A stretch of DNA of 64,000 nucleotides, from positions 95,429 to 159,428 of the forward strand of contig NMRA01000338.1 in NCBI GenBank assembly GCA_002633005.1. Reading direction: 5' to 3'. Made by a program: the position numbers and the translations under genes. The stretch's first letter is position 1; every line of letters begins with the position of its first letter. The notes beneath the pieces were generated by a model that ran no database searches, was not told where the DNA came from, and saw nothing but the letters and a program-made list of their open reading frames with translations. Source of the DNA: Phoronis australis (taxonomy: Eukaryota; Phoronida; Phoronidae). Positions 40,772-55,300 of the stretch are shown here, in pieces.

Positions 40772-41025
40772 CATGCGCGCACCCGAAGGGTGGGTCTCGA
40801 ACGAGCCTCCTTATTTGGCAGAGTGGGCAAAAAGGTCCGCCTCAGAGAAACAAAAACTCAAAATAAAGTAGAAATCGAGACAAAAGTCCACTATACAAAT
40901 AAGCAGGAACTACCCAAACTCGGCCAATACACAATTAATGGCTCTGAACATACCCGTGAGTCTTAGTAAAAGTTCCACACTCTTAAAAAATCAAGCCCTC
41001 TCTTTTTTAGGCTGGGTGCGCGCAT
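40772..41025. mobile_element. 254-bp TIR element, CATGCGCGCACCC ends
   Basis: Perfect inverted ends CATGCGCGCACCC / GGGTGCGCGCATG. The interior holds GGCAGAGTGGGCAAAAAGGT, AAAGTCCACTAT and a C/T-rich tract before the right end. A degenerate relative lies at 29014-29185. Confidence 0.75.
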
Positions 41026-42873
41026 GCAATACGACCGAACACATTAGGCCACCTCAGTATCTTTATTGACATCACTAAGCCAATAGGCTACTAACGGACA
41101 ACCGAGGATAATTAAATAAGAAAATACGTTTGACTATCACTAGTCTCACAGCAGCAAGTAAGTCGCTTCCAGAGATTCATACTCACGACTGCTCGTTTAA
41201 AACGAAAATCAAGTAACTCGTAGGAAATTAGTTATATCATCGCCACAAATGTACAAATTTAAAACAAAACGAAATAAACGTGTTGGGAGTTAATCTTTGG
41301 TTCAGCAGAATTATGAACTCATTTAGGTAGACAACTCAAGTGAACACATATATGCATTCTGCGGACAACTCTAAATCCCAAATACCAATTGTGTCTACTT
41401 GCAGAGAAAAACTAGCGTAAGCGAAAACGCACACTTGAAAAGTAAATAGTCCATCTTTACTAATACCCAAGTCCACTGGTGAGTGGCACTGAAACGTGAC
41501 TGAATTACTGGCAACCGGGGTGGCTAGGGCAATCTCTGGGAAATTTTCAGAAATTAACGTGGAGGGAAAGGGGGCTTGGGGCAAACACAGAGAGCTTACT
41601 TGCAATGAACAGAGTGGCATGGTCAACCGTGTCCCTTGTTACTGCGCCAGTGCAAATGGCACCAGGCCTGCGTAGGGATGCGTTTTGCGGCATATCAAGC
41701 ACGTTGTATCATAAAAGTACAGCAAGGTAGGTCGGTGCTGTCGTCTACGTGAACTTATTTGCAACTTCCACATATTAACTTTGTCCCTCGTTTTTTTGGC
41801 TCCCCCCTTCCGACAAATCTGTCTTTTTATATTTTTGGGTCGCTTTGTTTTCAGGCTTTTTATCCGCTGCCCCCAAGCTCTTTTAATTATAGGTTGACGA
41901 GCCTTCATGGTTTTTACAGAAATGATCATAAACATGGTTTCTATCGCAAGAATGAGCATGCTTTTGATTTAGACCACATACCGTTACGAAATTGTGGTTT
42001 CCACCAAGGAAGTGACTTTAGGATTGCTTAGTTCCGCTGCAGACAAGGGCATCTCACTGGTATCATTTATGAGCCGAACAGCGTCTCCAGTTTTGCAAAC
42101 CCAGAAACCACTTCGCACATGTGCATGTATCATTACTTTTATGTTAACCCTCACCCAGCTAGTGTATTAATACAACTGCTGTTTTGTTGAGGTGCACTAG
42201 GGTGCCTGTTCCATAGAAGTAACATTGACACTCGCAAAAACGCAAGATCGCGTAAATCTTAGCAAGATATCACATTAGGAAGGAAGCAGGTGATCACACT
42301 ACCTATACTTTCCAGATTCCTGCTCGAGGGGACTCGGCACAGGTTCAGGTGAAGTAGACGTAGTTCTTTTCGCAAAGATACTGTGATGTTTGCTTTTTGC
42401 TGGGAATGGATTTCGCAGGGGGCATTGAGTCTACTGAGGTGGAGCAGAGGCTCCTGTTCTATCCAAAAGACCGTTGGTCTTGTTGGCGATAGGTTTTAAC
42501 ATCATGAGTGAAACATTACAAATCATCATGCAAATTTGGCAGTTGTCCCTATTCTCACTGGCTAATTTTGGGTGCCTGCAAAAATCTTGACTGATTCAGT
42601 ACACAAAGCTGCTATGGCCTCAACTCACAGACTTTCCAAGAAAGTCTCTGGAGTAACAGGTGTTTCTAAGGTTTTGAATCAGATAGTTTCTTGTATTCAC
42701 AGATGATGAAACAAGACACTAAAGTGATGTTCAGTCATTTGGTGATCATAAGACACCAGATGTGCCCTCTGTTGTACCGCGAGGGAGTTGTTGCATCCAT
42801 CAGGACAGGGAAGTTTAGGTGGTTGGTTCACCAAGCAATACATCTGAAAAGTTAAGTGACAGCAGGTACTAGG

Positions 42874-42879
42874 TTTATT
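42874..42879 (-). promoter_or_regulatory. Candidate polyadenylation signal for pikachurin
   Basis: AATAAA on the minus strand about 340 bases after the pikachurin stop codon. It is the first canonical hexamer I see downstream, but no downstream U/GU-rich evidence was tested. Confidence 0.35.
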
Positions 42880-43218
42880 CTGACATCCAAGGATCAGCTT
42901 CAGTAAGTCACCAATATAGTACAACACCATCAACAGTAAATACTAGATGTATGTATAAAATAGGTTAAATATTAAAATAAAAAACAGCAATGACGTCAAT
43001 GTCACTAACATCATGAGGAGCCTCATTTGAACATGATGATTTACACTCATTCAAATGTGGGTGCACAAATACATGAAAAAACAAAATAACGCAAACAAAT
43101 GATCAACTGAGTTGTAGCGTCCACAGATTTCTATCTTCTCCAAAACCCTTACAGAGTACAGTCAGACTTAACTAAGAGTGTGGAATGTAAGATTCACAAC
43201 CACGATTCTGCAGCTACT

Positions 43219-43373
43219 CTATAGTAATGAGCACCCCTGAATATTGCGGCCATCATCTGCTTGGGGAATCAAATCAATGTGATAATCTGTAGCCAATGTC
43301 AAGTTTGATATACAGCCACTAAATCCTGACGAGTATTTTCTCATTGTCGTTAGACCAATGTCCTTGGCACCTC
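43219..43373 (-). CDS. EGFLAM: Pikachurin exon m, LG3 C-terminus and stop
   Basis: 155 bases, TTTTTAG acceptor. Encodes GGAKDIGLTTMRKYSSGFSG, CISNLTLATDYHIDLI and DGRNIQGCSLL before TAG. The Cys pair GC...GC of the LG fold is complete and the ending is nearly collinear with vertebrate pikachurin. Confidence 0.93.
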
Positions 43374-46300
43374 CTAAAAATAAAAAAACAACAGAGTAAC
43401 TTGCACAAACACACACCATAAATATCAGGAAGGAAATAAAAATGCTTTCTGCACAAACTGAGACATATGTATCAATTTCCAAACCCAAATCTAGAAATCA
43501 CATATACTTTGACTAAACAAACAATTTGACACCAATTTCGTAATAGCGACTGGCCTAAATCAAAACATTTTCATAGGAAGCACAGATTTCATGCTTTTAC
43601 TATTGTACTGTGTCTGACTGTTTTTGAAAGGTAACGTTTTGGATGGCAGGACCAATTGAACAATTTAATTGGACAAACACAAAATATGGGTGGTGACAAT
43701 CCAAATATGATGCCTCGCGATTTCTTGGTTAGTCATTATTATCCCTGTATGTGGTGTGCATTCATGAACAAATGTATATCACCTTAAACATTCCAAACTA
43801 ATAAAAATCAAACTAATACGGGTGAAGGTGAGAAAAAATACCTTCTCCCCGCTCATACAGATTTTCCTAAGTAGCCCAAAAAGAGGCCAACCACCCACGA
43901 AATTTATTGGAACAGAATGAAAGTACAAAGCACCCCTGGCCATATATATATATGTGTAGTCACACAAAATCAAGTAATACTATTTTAAGGCATGAACAGA
44001 CGTAATTGTTGACCAAATCTACCGACCAAACTAAAACTCAAAATAGGAATCATACACATTGTTACAAAAAGCTAAAACAGACTGACAAAGTATTAACAAA
44101 AGAATTTCCATTTCAATTCCAGCTGAGAAGTTGTAGCTGGGTTTACGTTGTTCAGAAGAATTATTTAAGTGACATGCAATACATTTGGTATTATGAAAAC
44201 AACTAAGTTATAAGAGTCCTGTTTACAATTTTTAATGCCACATACAGCCATAGGCTCTTTGTGTGTCTCCTGCAGCACTAACAGCTGTCCAGCTACAATC
44301 ACGCACTTGGAACTGTAATAAGACCAGTAACCAGAAGGAACTTCCCATTCAAACAATTATTTGGTTTATAGTTCCACCATACGTTGTTATGAATGCCAAT
44401 TTGTCATAATAAAGATCCAAAACAAAGAGTTCCAGCCCATATCATGAAGGAGGACTGTGATTTTCAAAGAGAGCACTGAACATGGATATAAGAGACAATA
44501 TACCTACCAATGTATAGAGGGGTTTCTATGTTTAGCTGCTTGAGTGACCCTGGTGAACTGCCTTCCACCACAGACCACCAGTCTACTTCCAACCAGCCAG
44601 CTTGCTTGTCTCTAAAACGGTACAAAAAGACACTGAATAAGTGCATTTAAGCGCCAAATGTTCTTGATTGGTTTCCTTCATTATTGCAGTTATAAAACTG
44701 CCCTTCGCTCTGTTTAGCAGCACAAAAAAGTTGTATTAGGCCCATTACTCCCATAAAATCAGTCTCATAATGTTCCATACTCTGACAGGATTCCATTTCA
44801 GTTTGTCAGTAACTTGAGATAGTTAACTGAAAGAGAGCCCCCTCATGGTATGGAGTATTACGAGATCGATTTTACAAGTATAATAACATTCAATTTTTAG
44901 ACAGTTTTTAGACAGCTAAATGGGTCAAACCCAGCTTTACAATAACTGGCTCAGCGAGTTCTCAAACACTTTTAAGTGTTTAAAAACAAAGACAATATCT
45001 GAAGATACCTGCTTCTGACAAAGACATCCCAGCATGCAAAAAACTATAGTAAAGTAACTGGCTGGGAAACAAATTTAACCATCGTCATTACCATTTACCT
45101 TTGTGCACGAATCCAGTGCCATTTGCCGTCATCTAAACGCGTCTTGTTATTAACGATGATGACTTCTCCACTGCCAAGGTTATACCCAAATTGCGCATAC
45201 CCCTCGACAAATCCAATGGCCACATAGTCACTAGAAGACGTCATTTTGTCTTCTCCACTCCAGAAGATTAAGCCATTTTCACCAGACAACTTCACGCGTA
45301 TTTGTATGTCTATTTTGGAGCCAGTTACCCTACAAAATAACATTTCATTACATCAGTCTAGAAGTAATCTACTTAAACAACCAACCTTGAAAAGAGTTAC
45401 TGGAAACGATAACGCAACCAAAGGCAAGAGCACTTGTTTCTACAGTAAAACCTTGTCAACTTTGTATAAAAATAATAACCAAAATTACCAATTTTTCGTT
45501 TGTCAAGGTCTTCTAACCTTGCTGTGAATGCCCACATTTTTTCACAAATATTTCCTGATAGAAGCTGTGGTACAGAATTAGAACACAGTAAAGCATCAAT
45601 TTGATGCTACATATCATTTACGGAAAAAATGAGAAAATAAAAATTCACTTGTCTGCCTTTGGTGATATTTACCCCAAGAGGACGACCCAGTCGCAGACCA
45701 CTTATGATTGATTCTATTTTGGATAGACTGAGATGACTGGAATCACATTTATATGGAATGGTGCTCTTAACAAAGCATAAACCGACACATGATCAGCAAA
45801 AGTAATCATCTCAGTTGCACTTGTGCACTACAGCATACATTCATTGTAAACCTGAGCACATGCAGATCAAGTGATTTCCTGTCATTGATTTCCAACAGTT
45901 CCTGTGGATGTGGTTTAAAAAACAGTTGTAAGAGATCTCACGCAATGTCAATACTAAAAGTCAACGTGTAACACAGAAGTAGGCAAAACAGTGGGCATAA
46001 TACAGTAGGAAGACATTTTTTTATTATACTGGAAAATACAAACTAATATCAAGGTTAATAACATGTCCATACATGGAGGTAAGGATTATGGGTACCTTTT
46101 TAGAATGGATTCACTGGTGTATGATAAGTAGCTATTTCCACGAAACATTGGCCTCATTATTCCTGTTCTGCTTTCTGAAATGATAAAACACATTTCGGCA
46201 TCACATGGCAACACTGAGGCTTGAAGAGAAAGGGAGGGGCTGGAGGGGACGGAGGGAGAAAGATCTGCCTATAATTTCATTTTACTCCTTTCTGACACCT

Positions 46301-49300
46301 AATGTAGAATGAAGTGGTTAGGAGTAACTGAACACGCCACTAGAATCATCCCAAAAATTGAGAGTACAAGATGTCATCTCACTTGACAATTGCACACCTA
46401 GTACATTCTATGAAGACCCTTCAAAGTTTATAAGGAGGAGAGGCAGACACTACGTACCAGAAAGGCAGATGGTGCTAGAGATGACGATAGTATGGCTCCA
46501 GGACTTATACACAAGCAGCACGCACATCAAAATAAATGCAAATATGGATGCACAAATCAGAAAATTATCTAATCAGATCCAGGATAGTAACTTGCATGTT
46601 TTAATCACTGAGCAGTGTTTCAATAAGCTCCAATAGACAACCTCTCATTTAGCAACCTCCTGACCACACCCTATACTTATATCAAAATTCATCTACGCAG
46701 AAGCAACTACATTTCAAAAATAACAGACACTGAAAGAAGAGAGACACAATACAGCAACTAACTTGTTTCACAGTTTGTGTTCTCATAACCAAGGTGACAG
46801 CTGCATGTAAAACCTTCCTTTTCAGGTAAACAGGCCCCGTTGTGCATGCAAGGCGCTCCTGAACATGGGTGCTCACAGTTGTCGATGTTGACACCACCTA
46901 GTGAGCCAGCCAGAAGATTCAGCGGCGTGTCATTGATAACGACCTGAAAATCAGTTAGTTGTTCAATCCATTTTGGCTGATTTTTACTGTTACAGTAATT
47001 CCTTTGGGTAAATGAATCTAAACTATATACTTTTTAATATGAGGAATTCGATTACAGAAGCCAAACATTTCAAAAAACCACCAATTTAGTCCACGACATA
47101 TCAGTGTTTTATTGCCGTGAAGACATTGCTAATGTAGTAATTGTTCAACTCCACACAATAAGACCTCTGATCAGATTTCCTGATAAACATGAGTACTTTT
47201 ACAGATAGTGGTGCTTGTACAAATCAATATTGATGAAATACAAGGTGGCCTGAAACGAGCTGAATTTCTCACGACATTAGCCAAAACTTGCAATGAGTGT
47301 GACACTACCCACAGGGCTTTTACACAGATTATCAACGCCTAGTCCATTCGCACTCAGTTTCCCACTTCGAGGATTGCACTAAGAACTACCATGAAAGGGC
47401 AAACAAAGGAGATAAAAATGTGTTGGCAAATGGAAAGCAAACACAATTCAATACGCAATGTAAAGATGCCACTTATATACAAATGTACATTTGCCCTGGT
47501 CATGATTGTCTCTTTAACTGCCAAGCACGCCTTTCAGTGAGTTAGGTACTGGACCATGAGAGAAATTTCATTGGAGATAACTACAATTTAATGACATCAT
47601 CTGATCATAAGATGTCGGTTTTACCAAATCGGGAATGAAAACAAAGGCCTTCGAGTTTTCCCATCTTTAGAAGAAATTTCTGTTGATCATTGACTTGTCA
47701 TATTGTGACTGAGGCAAAGTCCTCGACCTTTATCAAGGTTTTATTAAAATTCTTTAGATTTTGAGACAGAAATGCTAGACAATTCATGTATTTCAACCAA
47801 AACCTACTTCCGTATCTTCATTGACCGTTGACACTTGTTGGTAATGTACGCTATGTTCTACGTTTCCTCAAAATATAACTGACACTGAGAAATGGAGCTG
47901 TAAATAACTTGGTGATGAGAGAGTTAAAACAATTCTCCCCTCAGTTGCATGTCTTTACCTTCTGGATACACCCTCTAAATGAAGATGTCACTCCCAAGTA
48001 CTTGGACGTGTCGTCATAGTTCTCATGTCCACCAACAAACATGTCTAACATGAGAGTAAGTTGTGTGTAAGCACCGACGGAGAGGCCATGCATGGGAGAC
48101 TGACTGTCTACGACCAGAACACCATCACGCCCAGTGCGTGTGAAGACCACCACGTGCCATTCATCCATGGTGACCCTCCTGGCACTTCTAGAAACGGACA
48201 TGGAGAACACTAGTTACTGTGAGAATCGGGAGAGTCACAGGATGATAGTTTACCTCCTTAGAGTAAGGCATCTGCAGAGACAGTACCTTTGTAGCTAGAC
48301 AGTCCATTTAATACACAATCGTTTAAGGTTACATGGGACCTTATCCACTTGTAAGTGTATTCAACCAAATATATCTACAAAACTTTAGATTTTTAACTCT
48401 GAAAGTACAAAGACTGTAGAAATTCATTAGATCACATGACCACATGTTTGAAGTAAAATTTAGCAAAAAAGGAAGGTACGTCCATAGCAAAATAAGCACA
48501 TCAATAACATGACCATATTTTGCTTGATATATAAACCTACAAGATGAAATCTCAAAAACATGTTACAGTTTTCTAAATTATCATTTTGTTTTCGCAATAT
48601 GCCACTAATGATTTTTTCCATAGAAATCATAAAAGTCCTATTTTTGGATAGCTCCTCACACAAAAGTGGTAAATTTTAAAAACAATTGCTCTCAGCATTT
48701 TGGAGACCAGTGCATAAATTACAGTGCCTAAAAATTTCACATGAATCTGATGAGCCATTTCTCAAATATGTTGCTCCAAAGTTTGCCAATTTGGCCATTT
48801 TTCTATGGTCCTGCACAACCTTAATCCCATAATACTTTTCAGCACACATGGCCTAGTCCTCACACTGTATGAATGGGCAATGTGTCACTTGGCCACCAAA
48901 CAGGACTTAATTAGCAGAAGTTACAAAAATGGAACAGATGACCTGGATTTTGCACTTCACAGCATGATTGCGCTTGAAAATATGTATCCTACACATTCAA
49001 ATTGGACAATCAATTTAACAAGATACAAAGTTTACCTGTATTTGATGTAAAAGAACTCACATCCTAGAAACCATGGGCCCCGGCATTCCAAGAAATTGAC
49101 TTAAGTTCATTTTCTACTTAAGTCTAAGATTTATATCACGCTCCAAACTTTAAAACTTCCACACCCGGTAAGTCAGTAAAAATAAAGACAAACCTTAAGT
49201 AAAAAACTAAAGTCAAACTTAAGATCTCTTTCTTGGAACGGACAAATTAAAGTTTTATCTTGAAATTGACTGAAATTTAATATTTGTCTGAGCTAAGTCA

Positions 49301-52300
49301 GTTATCTTGAAATGGCCCATGTTTTCAATAACACATGCATAACAAGCACCAAAGTTTTATCACAAACTACAAACCAGCCTCTTTTAACATGCAAGATGCT
49401 GGTAATTTTAAAAGTAAGTAACCAAATCTTATTATCCATGGTACATTAAATACTGGCATTAAGTCTTGTCCACACACAGCCTACCCTAGAACAGCTTACA
49501 CAAGTGCAGCTTACCCCACTTTTAAGTGGAGTGTCCATACACATACATATCCAATAACTAAGGTAGGGCGGAAGTTGTTGCTCTGTGCGTGACAATGAAA
49601 ACCTCATGCGAGTATGGCATGCAAAAGAAAAACTGTCTGTATATAACTGCAGCTGATAATTACTTCCACCCTACCCCACTCTTGCGACCACACAGCGATT
49701 ACAAGTGGCACAAGTTACCCTAGAACAAGTTACCCCACCTCGATAATATGGAGTTAGTTGTCACAAGTGGGGTAAGTTGCAGCTAATTTAAATAGCGTCT
49801 AGGCAACAAACCTAGCAACAACTCGTTCCAGGAGTAACTTGTTCTAGGGTAAGTCTGTGTGTGGACCGCACTTTAGAAAACCATAACACTGCTATGCTGT
49901 GCTCAGTTTATATGGACAGTGGTTTCTGCAGGGATGAATGTATTCAAGGGACCTACTTCTGAGGCCTGGCATAGCTTTCACCATTGGTAGAAATTCAACT
50001 GAGATGAAAGCAGGCAGGACTTTTTAAAGAGTCAGTACAAAATTGTGTAATTCAAGATGATCCCAAGCGAACAAATTTTGTCCAAAATCAAAAGTCAACA
50101 GTGTGAGGTATACTTTTGCACCATTTTTCTCCATAAATTCAAAAATTATGTCAAAAATGACCCCAATTTCAGAGTAAAGAGCTGTGCCCTTCTATAAAAT
50201 CAGCTAGTTTGTGGTAAATATGAGGGTACAGTAAGCAGAATACACAAATTCAATTACTGACCTTAGTTAAGTATTCAGTATATCTCTACCTTATCTTTGT
50301 AAAGTGCTTCCTTTGCATGGTATTCACCTTAACCATGACAGGTAGCTAGCAGAACAAAACTTAAGAATCAACAAATTTAATATACATGAAGCACTCAAAA
50401 TACATTATCTGCACCACATTAACATACAATTCACATACAATGCAGACACAAAGAAAGGAAAGGAACAAAGAAACTTTCACTGCGTTTACCGTATAACAGC
50501 TGGTCCTGTTCCAAGGTCAAAACGAAACTCGACATAACCACCAACAAGAGCAAGTGACATGAAATCTCCACGGCGATCTGTCGTGTAGCCATTATAAAAC
50601 AAGAGTCCATTCCGTGATTCCGGTTTGAAGACAATCTCGATCTCTGTGAAAGTTAGCACTCTTCGCCGCAAACCCTCAAATTTCAAGTACGAATGACCCA
50701 AGAACTTAGGAACGTAGACCTCACCAACAACTAGAAACAACAGAATAGAATGAGTGGTAATATAATTGGTTTTGGTCGCACAGAAAAAAAAATAAAAAAC
50801 AACTGTGGTATGGATGTCCATTTTTTAAGAAATTAAATATTCCAGCTGGTTACAACAAGGGCTTAGAATGATCAATGACAAAAAAGGGACAATTTCCAGG
50901 TGATGTATCATACCACAAATATAGGCTTGTGTGATAGAAATATTTTACTGTGTTGTGAAATTTAACTGAAATAAATGTTTTTGCATGAATAAAATGATGA
51001 TAAAAAGAGACAAAAAGAGGAAACTGGAAATCAAATAAGTGGAAACTGAAACCAAAGAGAAAATCATTTTAAAAGAGGAAAGTTCCAAGCGCCGTTAGAA
51101 TGCCTTTCCAATCCAATGTTTAGAGTGAAAATAAGGTACTGATTGAGTTTGTTGCCATTGGGAGTTTAAAGTGATAATTAATTCAGTCAGACAAAATTGC
51201 TTACTTCAAATTACAATATATTAATAAATATTTCTTGGCAAATCTAATAGCAGTACAGTAAACTCCACTTGGCTTAATATAAAGTGATTGACTTATTAAA
51301 ATAAGTTACTTTTCAAATATATTCTACATAAAAACAAAGGTTTTAATGCTGTATGTTGACAATCATAACTCGTTAATCAGGGTGTTTTGTTCGCATATCA
51401 CAAAAAATTAACAGTAAAAAATAATTTGACTTACATTTACTGCAAGTCTTGCCAGCAAAGCCCCTGGGACACATGCATATGCCCCTGTCAGGGGACACAG
51501 GGGTACAGTAGCCGCCATTAGTACACTCACTACGGGCACACACTCTAGCAGAACAGTCACCTGAAACAAACGAAAAGAGCTAACAACACAAAGAATAAAC
51601 CACGATAAGATGCACGCATATACGATAAAATCTCATCAATTTGGGATATATAATGAAAATTTCGTTTTTTCATTTTCTTCATAAAAGATAAGTCACACTT
51701 AATGAAAGTTTGATCATTTTAAAGTTACACAACATTGCTACAGTTGTGGACGTTCACAACGTTGTTACTACTAACTTTCGAACATTGAAAAAAATTTGCT
51801 ATTATTTTTGTTTGAAATAGGTGATACTTTACCATAAGTCATGTGTGCAGTGAACACTGCAGGACATAAAGACATCAAGTGTTCCCCATATGATTTGTAG
51901 AGCATTCTACGCAGCCCGTATCTGAGCGTCATGACATGTACATCAATCGTCAACCACACTTCAGAATTAATATCAATACCATGTAGTGGAACTGCTCGTT
52001 TGTAAAATGTTAACTTTTACTGCATTTCTTTGACTAAAATGATTCTCGGTTAATTTCTCTTGAGGAATTCAATTCCAGATTGAAGCCAAACACTTGAAAA
52101 ATGCTAATTACAGTACTTGATATTCAAATCTAATTCTGCTGTAAAGTCATCTCTTACACAATGAATGACCTAACCACAAAGTGCGAGGAGGCAGTGTGGC
52201 CTACTCAAGTTACAACATGTACCAGACTGCCTGCAATTACTTTTAATAACCACAACACAGGATTTGGATCAGCTTCCGCAACACCAATCACTTTGATCGA

Positions 52301-55300
52301 TTAGACTGCCAGTTTTTGCATGAAACCATTGACCTAGTGCCAGGCAGCATAGGACTGGCTGGCTTTTCAATGTGTTAGTAGCAAGGAACTTCTATGAGGC
52401 AACAGTACACCACATTGACATTCAATGTTCTCATAACTCATCGACACTTCCACGACTCACCAACGTCAGCCCCATAGATGGCATCACCAACAAAGGCTGT
52501 TCCTTTCCTCATGTCATACTTGTGCTCATTTACAGATAACACCTTGACACAGCCCACAAACCCATAGTAGATACCAGTTCGTGGACCAGTGAGTGTACTG
52601 TTCACATGACCTCCAAGGAAGAAATCTGTCCGAACAGTAATCCTTGAAAATGGACCCTATATGTAAATACATGAAAATACAGCTGCATTAAGTCATCATA
52701 GTGCTGGATCATAAACAACTAAAACTAGACAGTTCGCAAGAAAAAAATAAAATGTTTAAAGTTACATATACTTGGGCCAATTTTGTGGCATTATTTGATG
52801 CTTTTTGGAAATTGCATGTTTTATTAACTGAAAGTGCATTTTTTGAGTGAGATCATGGTCTTTGGAATTACAGTCAACGTGCAATACTTAAATTTGTGTT
52901 AATTAAAGAGGGAATCTTTCACTCATTAACGGTAATTTCAACATAAACACATCACAGATTTCATGACTCACTAAATGTACAATTACCGGTATGCACTTCA
53001 CCTAATTTGCAATTTTCAACTTCTTGAAATCAAAAGTACTGTGGAGAATGACCAATGGCCAAACTAAGCTTTTGGCAATAAAACAAACAATATGAATATT
53101 ATATTCATTGGTCACTTTAGTCTTCCCAAGAAAAACCTGAATATTAAGTGAATGTCTGCATTCTTCACTGGTTGCCTTAGACTACCAAGAAAAACATGAA
53201 TATTAAGTGAATGTCTGCATTCTTCATTGGTCACCTTAGATCAGGAAAAACATGAATATTAAGTGAATGCCTGCATTCTCCAATGATCACCTTAGACTTC
53301 CCAGGAACTCTTTTCTCCCCATTCAGTTTTAGCCAGCCTTCTTGTTCTTGCCTGAAGACTACTACCGAGTTCCAACGTCTCAGTAAAACTTTTTTTCTAC
53401 TTCGAATAATGGCTTTTCCTGTACCACAGTCAAACCTTCGAAACAATAGAACATTTATGGTAAAAAATGTTAATGTTTATCCTGACTACTGCTTCACACA
53501 GAAACAGCTGTTAGAGTGCCAAATTGAACTGTTTATTGCAGTAAAAATTCTTCAATTTGAGACAAAAATAATAGCTAAAATTGCAATATTACTATTTTCA
53601 AAGAACTTCTACATTGTTGCTAACTGTTCAAAATTTTACCAAACGTTGTTTGGTAATAACTATGCCATACAAACCATGCTAGCGGCAAAGTAAAATAAAT
53701 TTTTCTGAAAAGTTTATATTTTTGTTTAGAATTTTGACAAAATAAAATTTCACTTGTCTGCCATATTGTGTCCCAAACTGAAGAATTTTTTACTGTAATC
53801 AACCACTCACATATACATAAAGACTTACATACAAACATGCATACGTCATGAGTCGGGATTTTTGCTTAGACAAGTGCCATTCGAGATGGCTGACTACATG
53901 ACTAACTGACAGAGTAACTGTTTCTTGCCTTTTACATATGATACTAAGCACTAATAACTATTAACAACAATTAGCTCAGTAACTTTGTGCAACTAACTAA
54001 TCCTCTCTATCCCTCATCAACCCTCAATAACGTTGGAGTAAATTTGAAAACTCTTTATAAAATTTGCTAAAATCAGAAGTGGCGTAGCTTAGGGTTGGGA
54101 ATAATCCTTAGGTTGTATCGTTGAAGTAGCAACCTGTAAGTGGATAGCTCCACATTGTGGCACGGTAAGGAAGCATTAGGGGCTGCTTGGCATTTCCCAA
54201 CCAGCAACTATGAATGTTTGGCAGTTGGGATTACAATAGGACGCCTGAACTTTCACAACAGGCTTCTTTTGTTTGGGGATTAGGAAACAGAGATGGGTGT
54301 CAGTGATAACCCTGCCTTTTTGTGGCAACATTCTTTCCCCAAACAATTACTGCAGACTATAAAATCTAAACTTGTTGTTGAAAATTGAACCTTTTCATTG
54401 TTTGAGCAACACAATTAGTAGACAACGGTGCTTATCAGAATGCAGTGAATTTTAAATGTCAAGTGTGGATATGCAAGAGCCATATGTGAAGCAATCAAAT
54501 GTATTATTATTGTGACATCCATGAATGTTACCATCAAAGTGTGTAAGACCACGAAACTGATCACATTTGTTCATCTATTGATATCTATAAAAGCCCTGTA
54601 TTAACAGACCTGGTGGATTCACACACTCGCAAAATCTTCTGGTAATGACTTTTTGTACCTGAATTCTATGTAGCCCTGATCAACCAGTGCCACAGAAAAG
54701 AAGTCACCATGGCCATTCAGTCTTTCCCCCACAAACAGTAGCAGTCCATTTCCTGTTTCAGGACGGAACTCCAGGTGTATTTTGAACGTCTCGTACACAT
54801 TCCTCAGACCTGGGAATGCCAGGAAACTTTCTCCCCTGAACTTTGGAAATCTTGTAGAAACATCTAAAATGCAGTTAAATGCATATTAATAACATTTGAA
54901 CATAGTCATACAAACCTTTTGCAAGTCAAAATTGCCCAAGATATGTAGAGTCTTGCACATAAGAGTAGGCTATTATTCTCTGCATGGACACACAAACATA
55001 CATCTACCATAATTACTATTTTTGTTGTTGAAAATTTTGTTCTATTTCGAAAAACAAACCTTTCTGTCATAAGTTCACAAAGCCAAATAATTTATGATCA
55101 AGTAAGTTCATTTGACGCAAGTGCGGAGTAAATGTCCGAACCTGTGTAACGTTAGGGTAGTGTGTGGGCTGGATGCCCACCAGAAATGTATTAATACCTT
55201 TTTCACACCTGTCTCCACCAAAGCCAATGGGGCAGCGGCACCTTACAGTGCCGCTCATCGTGTCTTTAACACACCGCCCTCTGTTGATGCAAAACAAACC

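Larger units (their letters stand above)
33697..43218. other. Vasa-pikachurin intergenic region
   Basis: No protein family is recognisable on either strand. A Vasa 5'UTR exon should lie in the right-hand part of the Vasa locus, beyond 33697. A possible donor (TTAGTT|GTGAGT) occurs near 35190 and again in its duplicate near 35500, but this is weak. Bounded repeats inside are listed separately. An open minus-strand stretch at 36733-36981 has a protein-like composition but no family I recognise. Confidence 0.5.
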
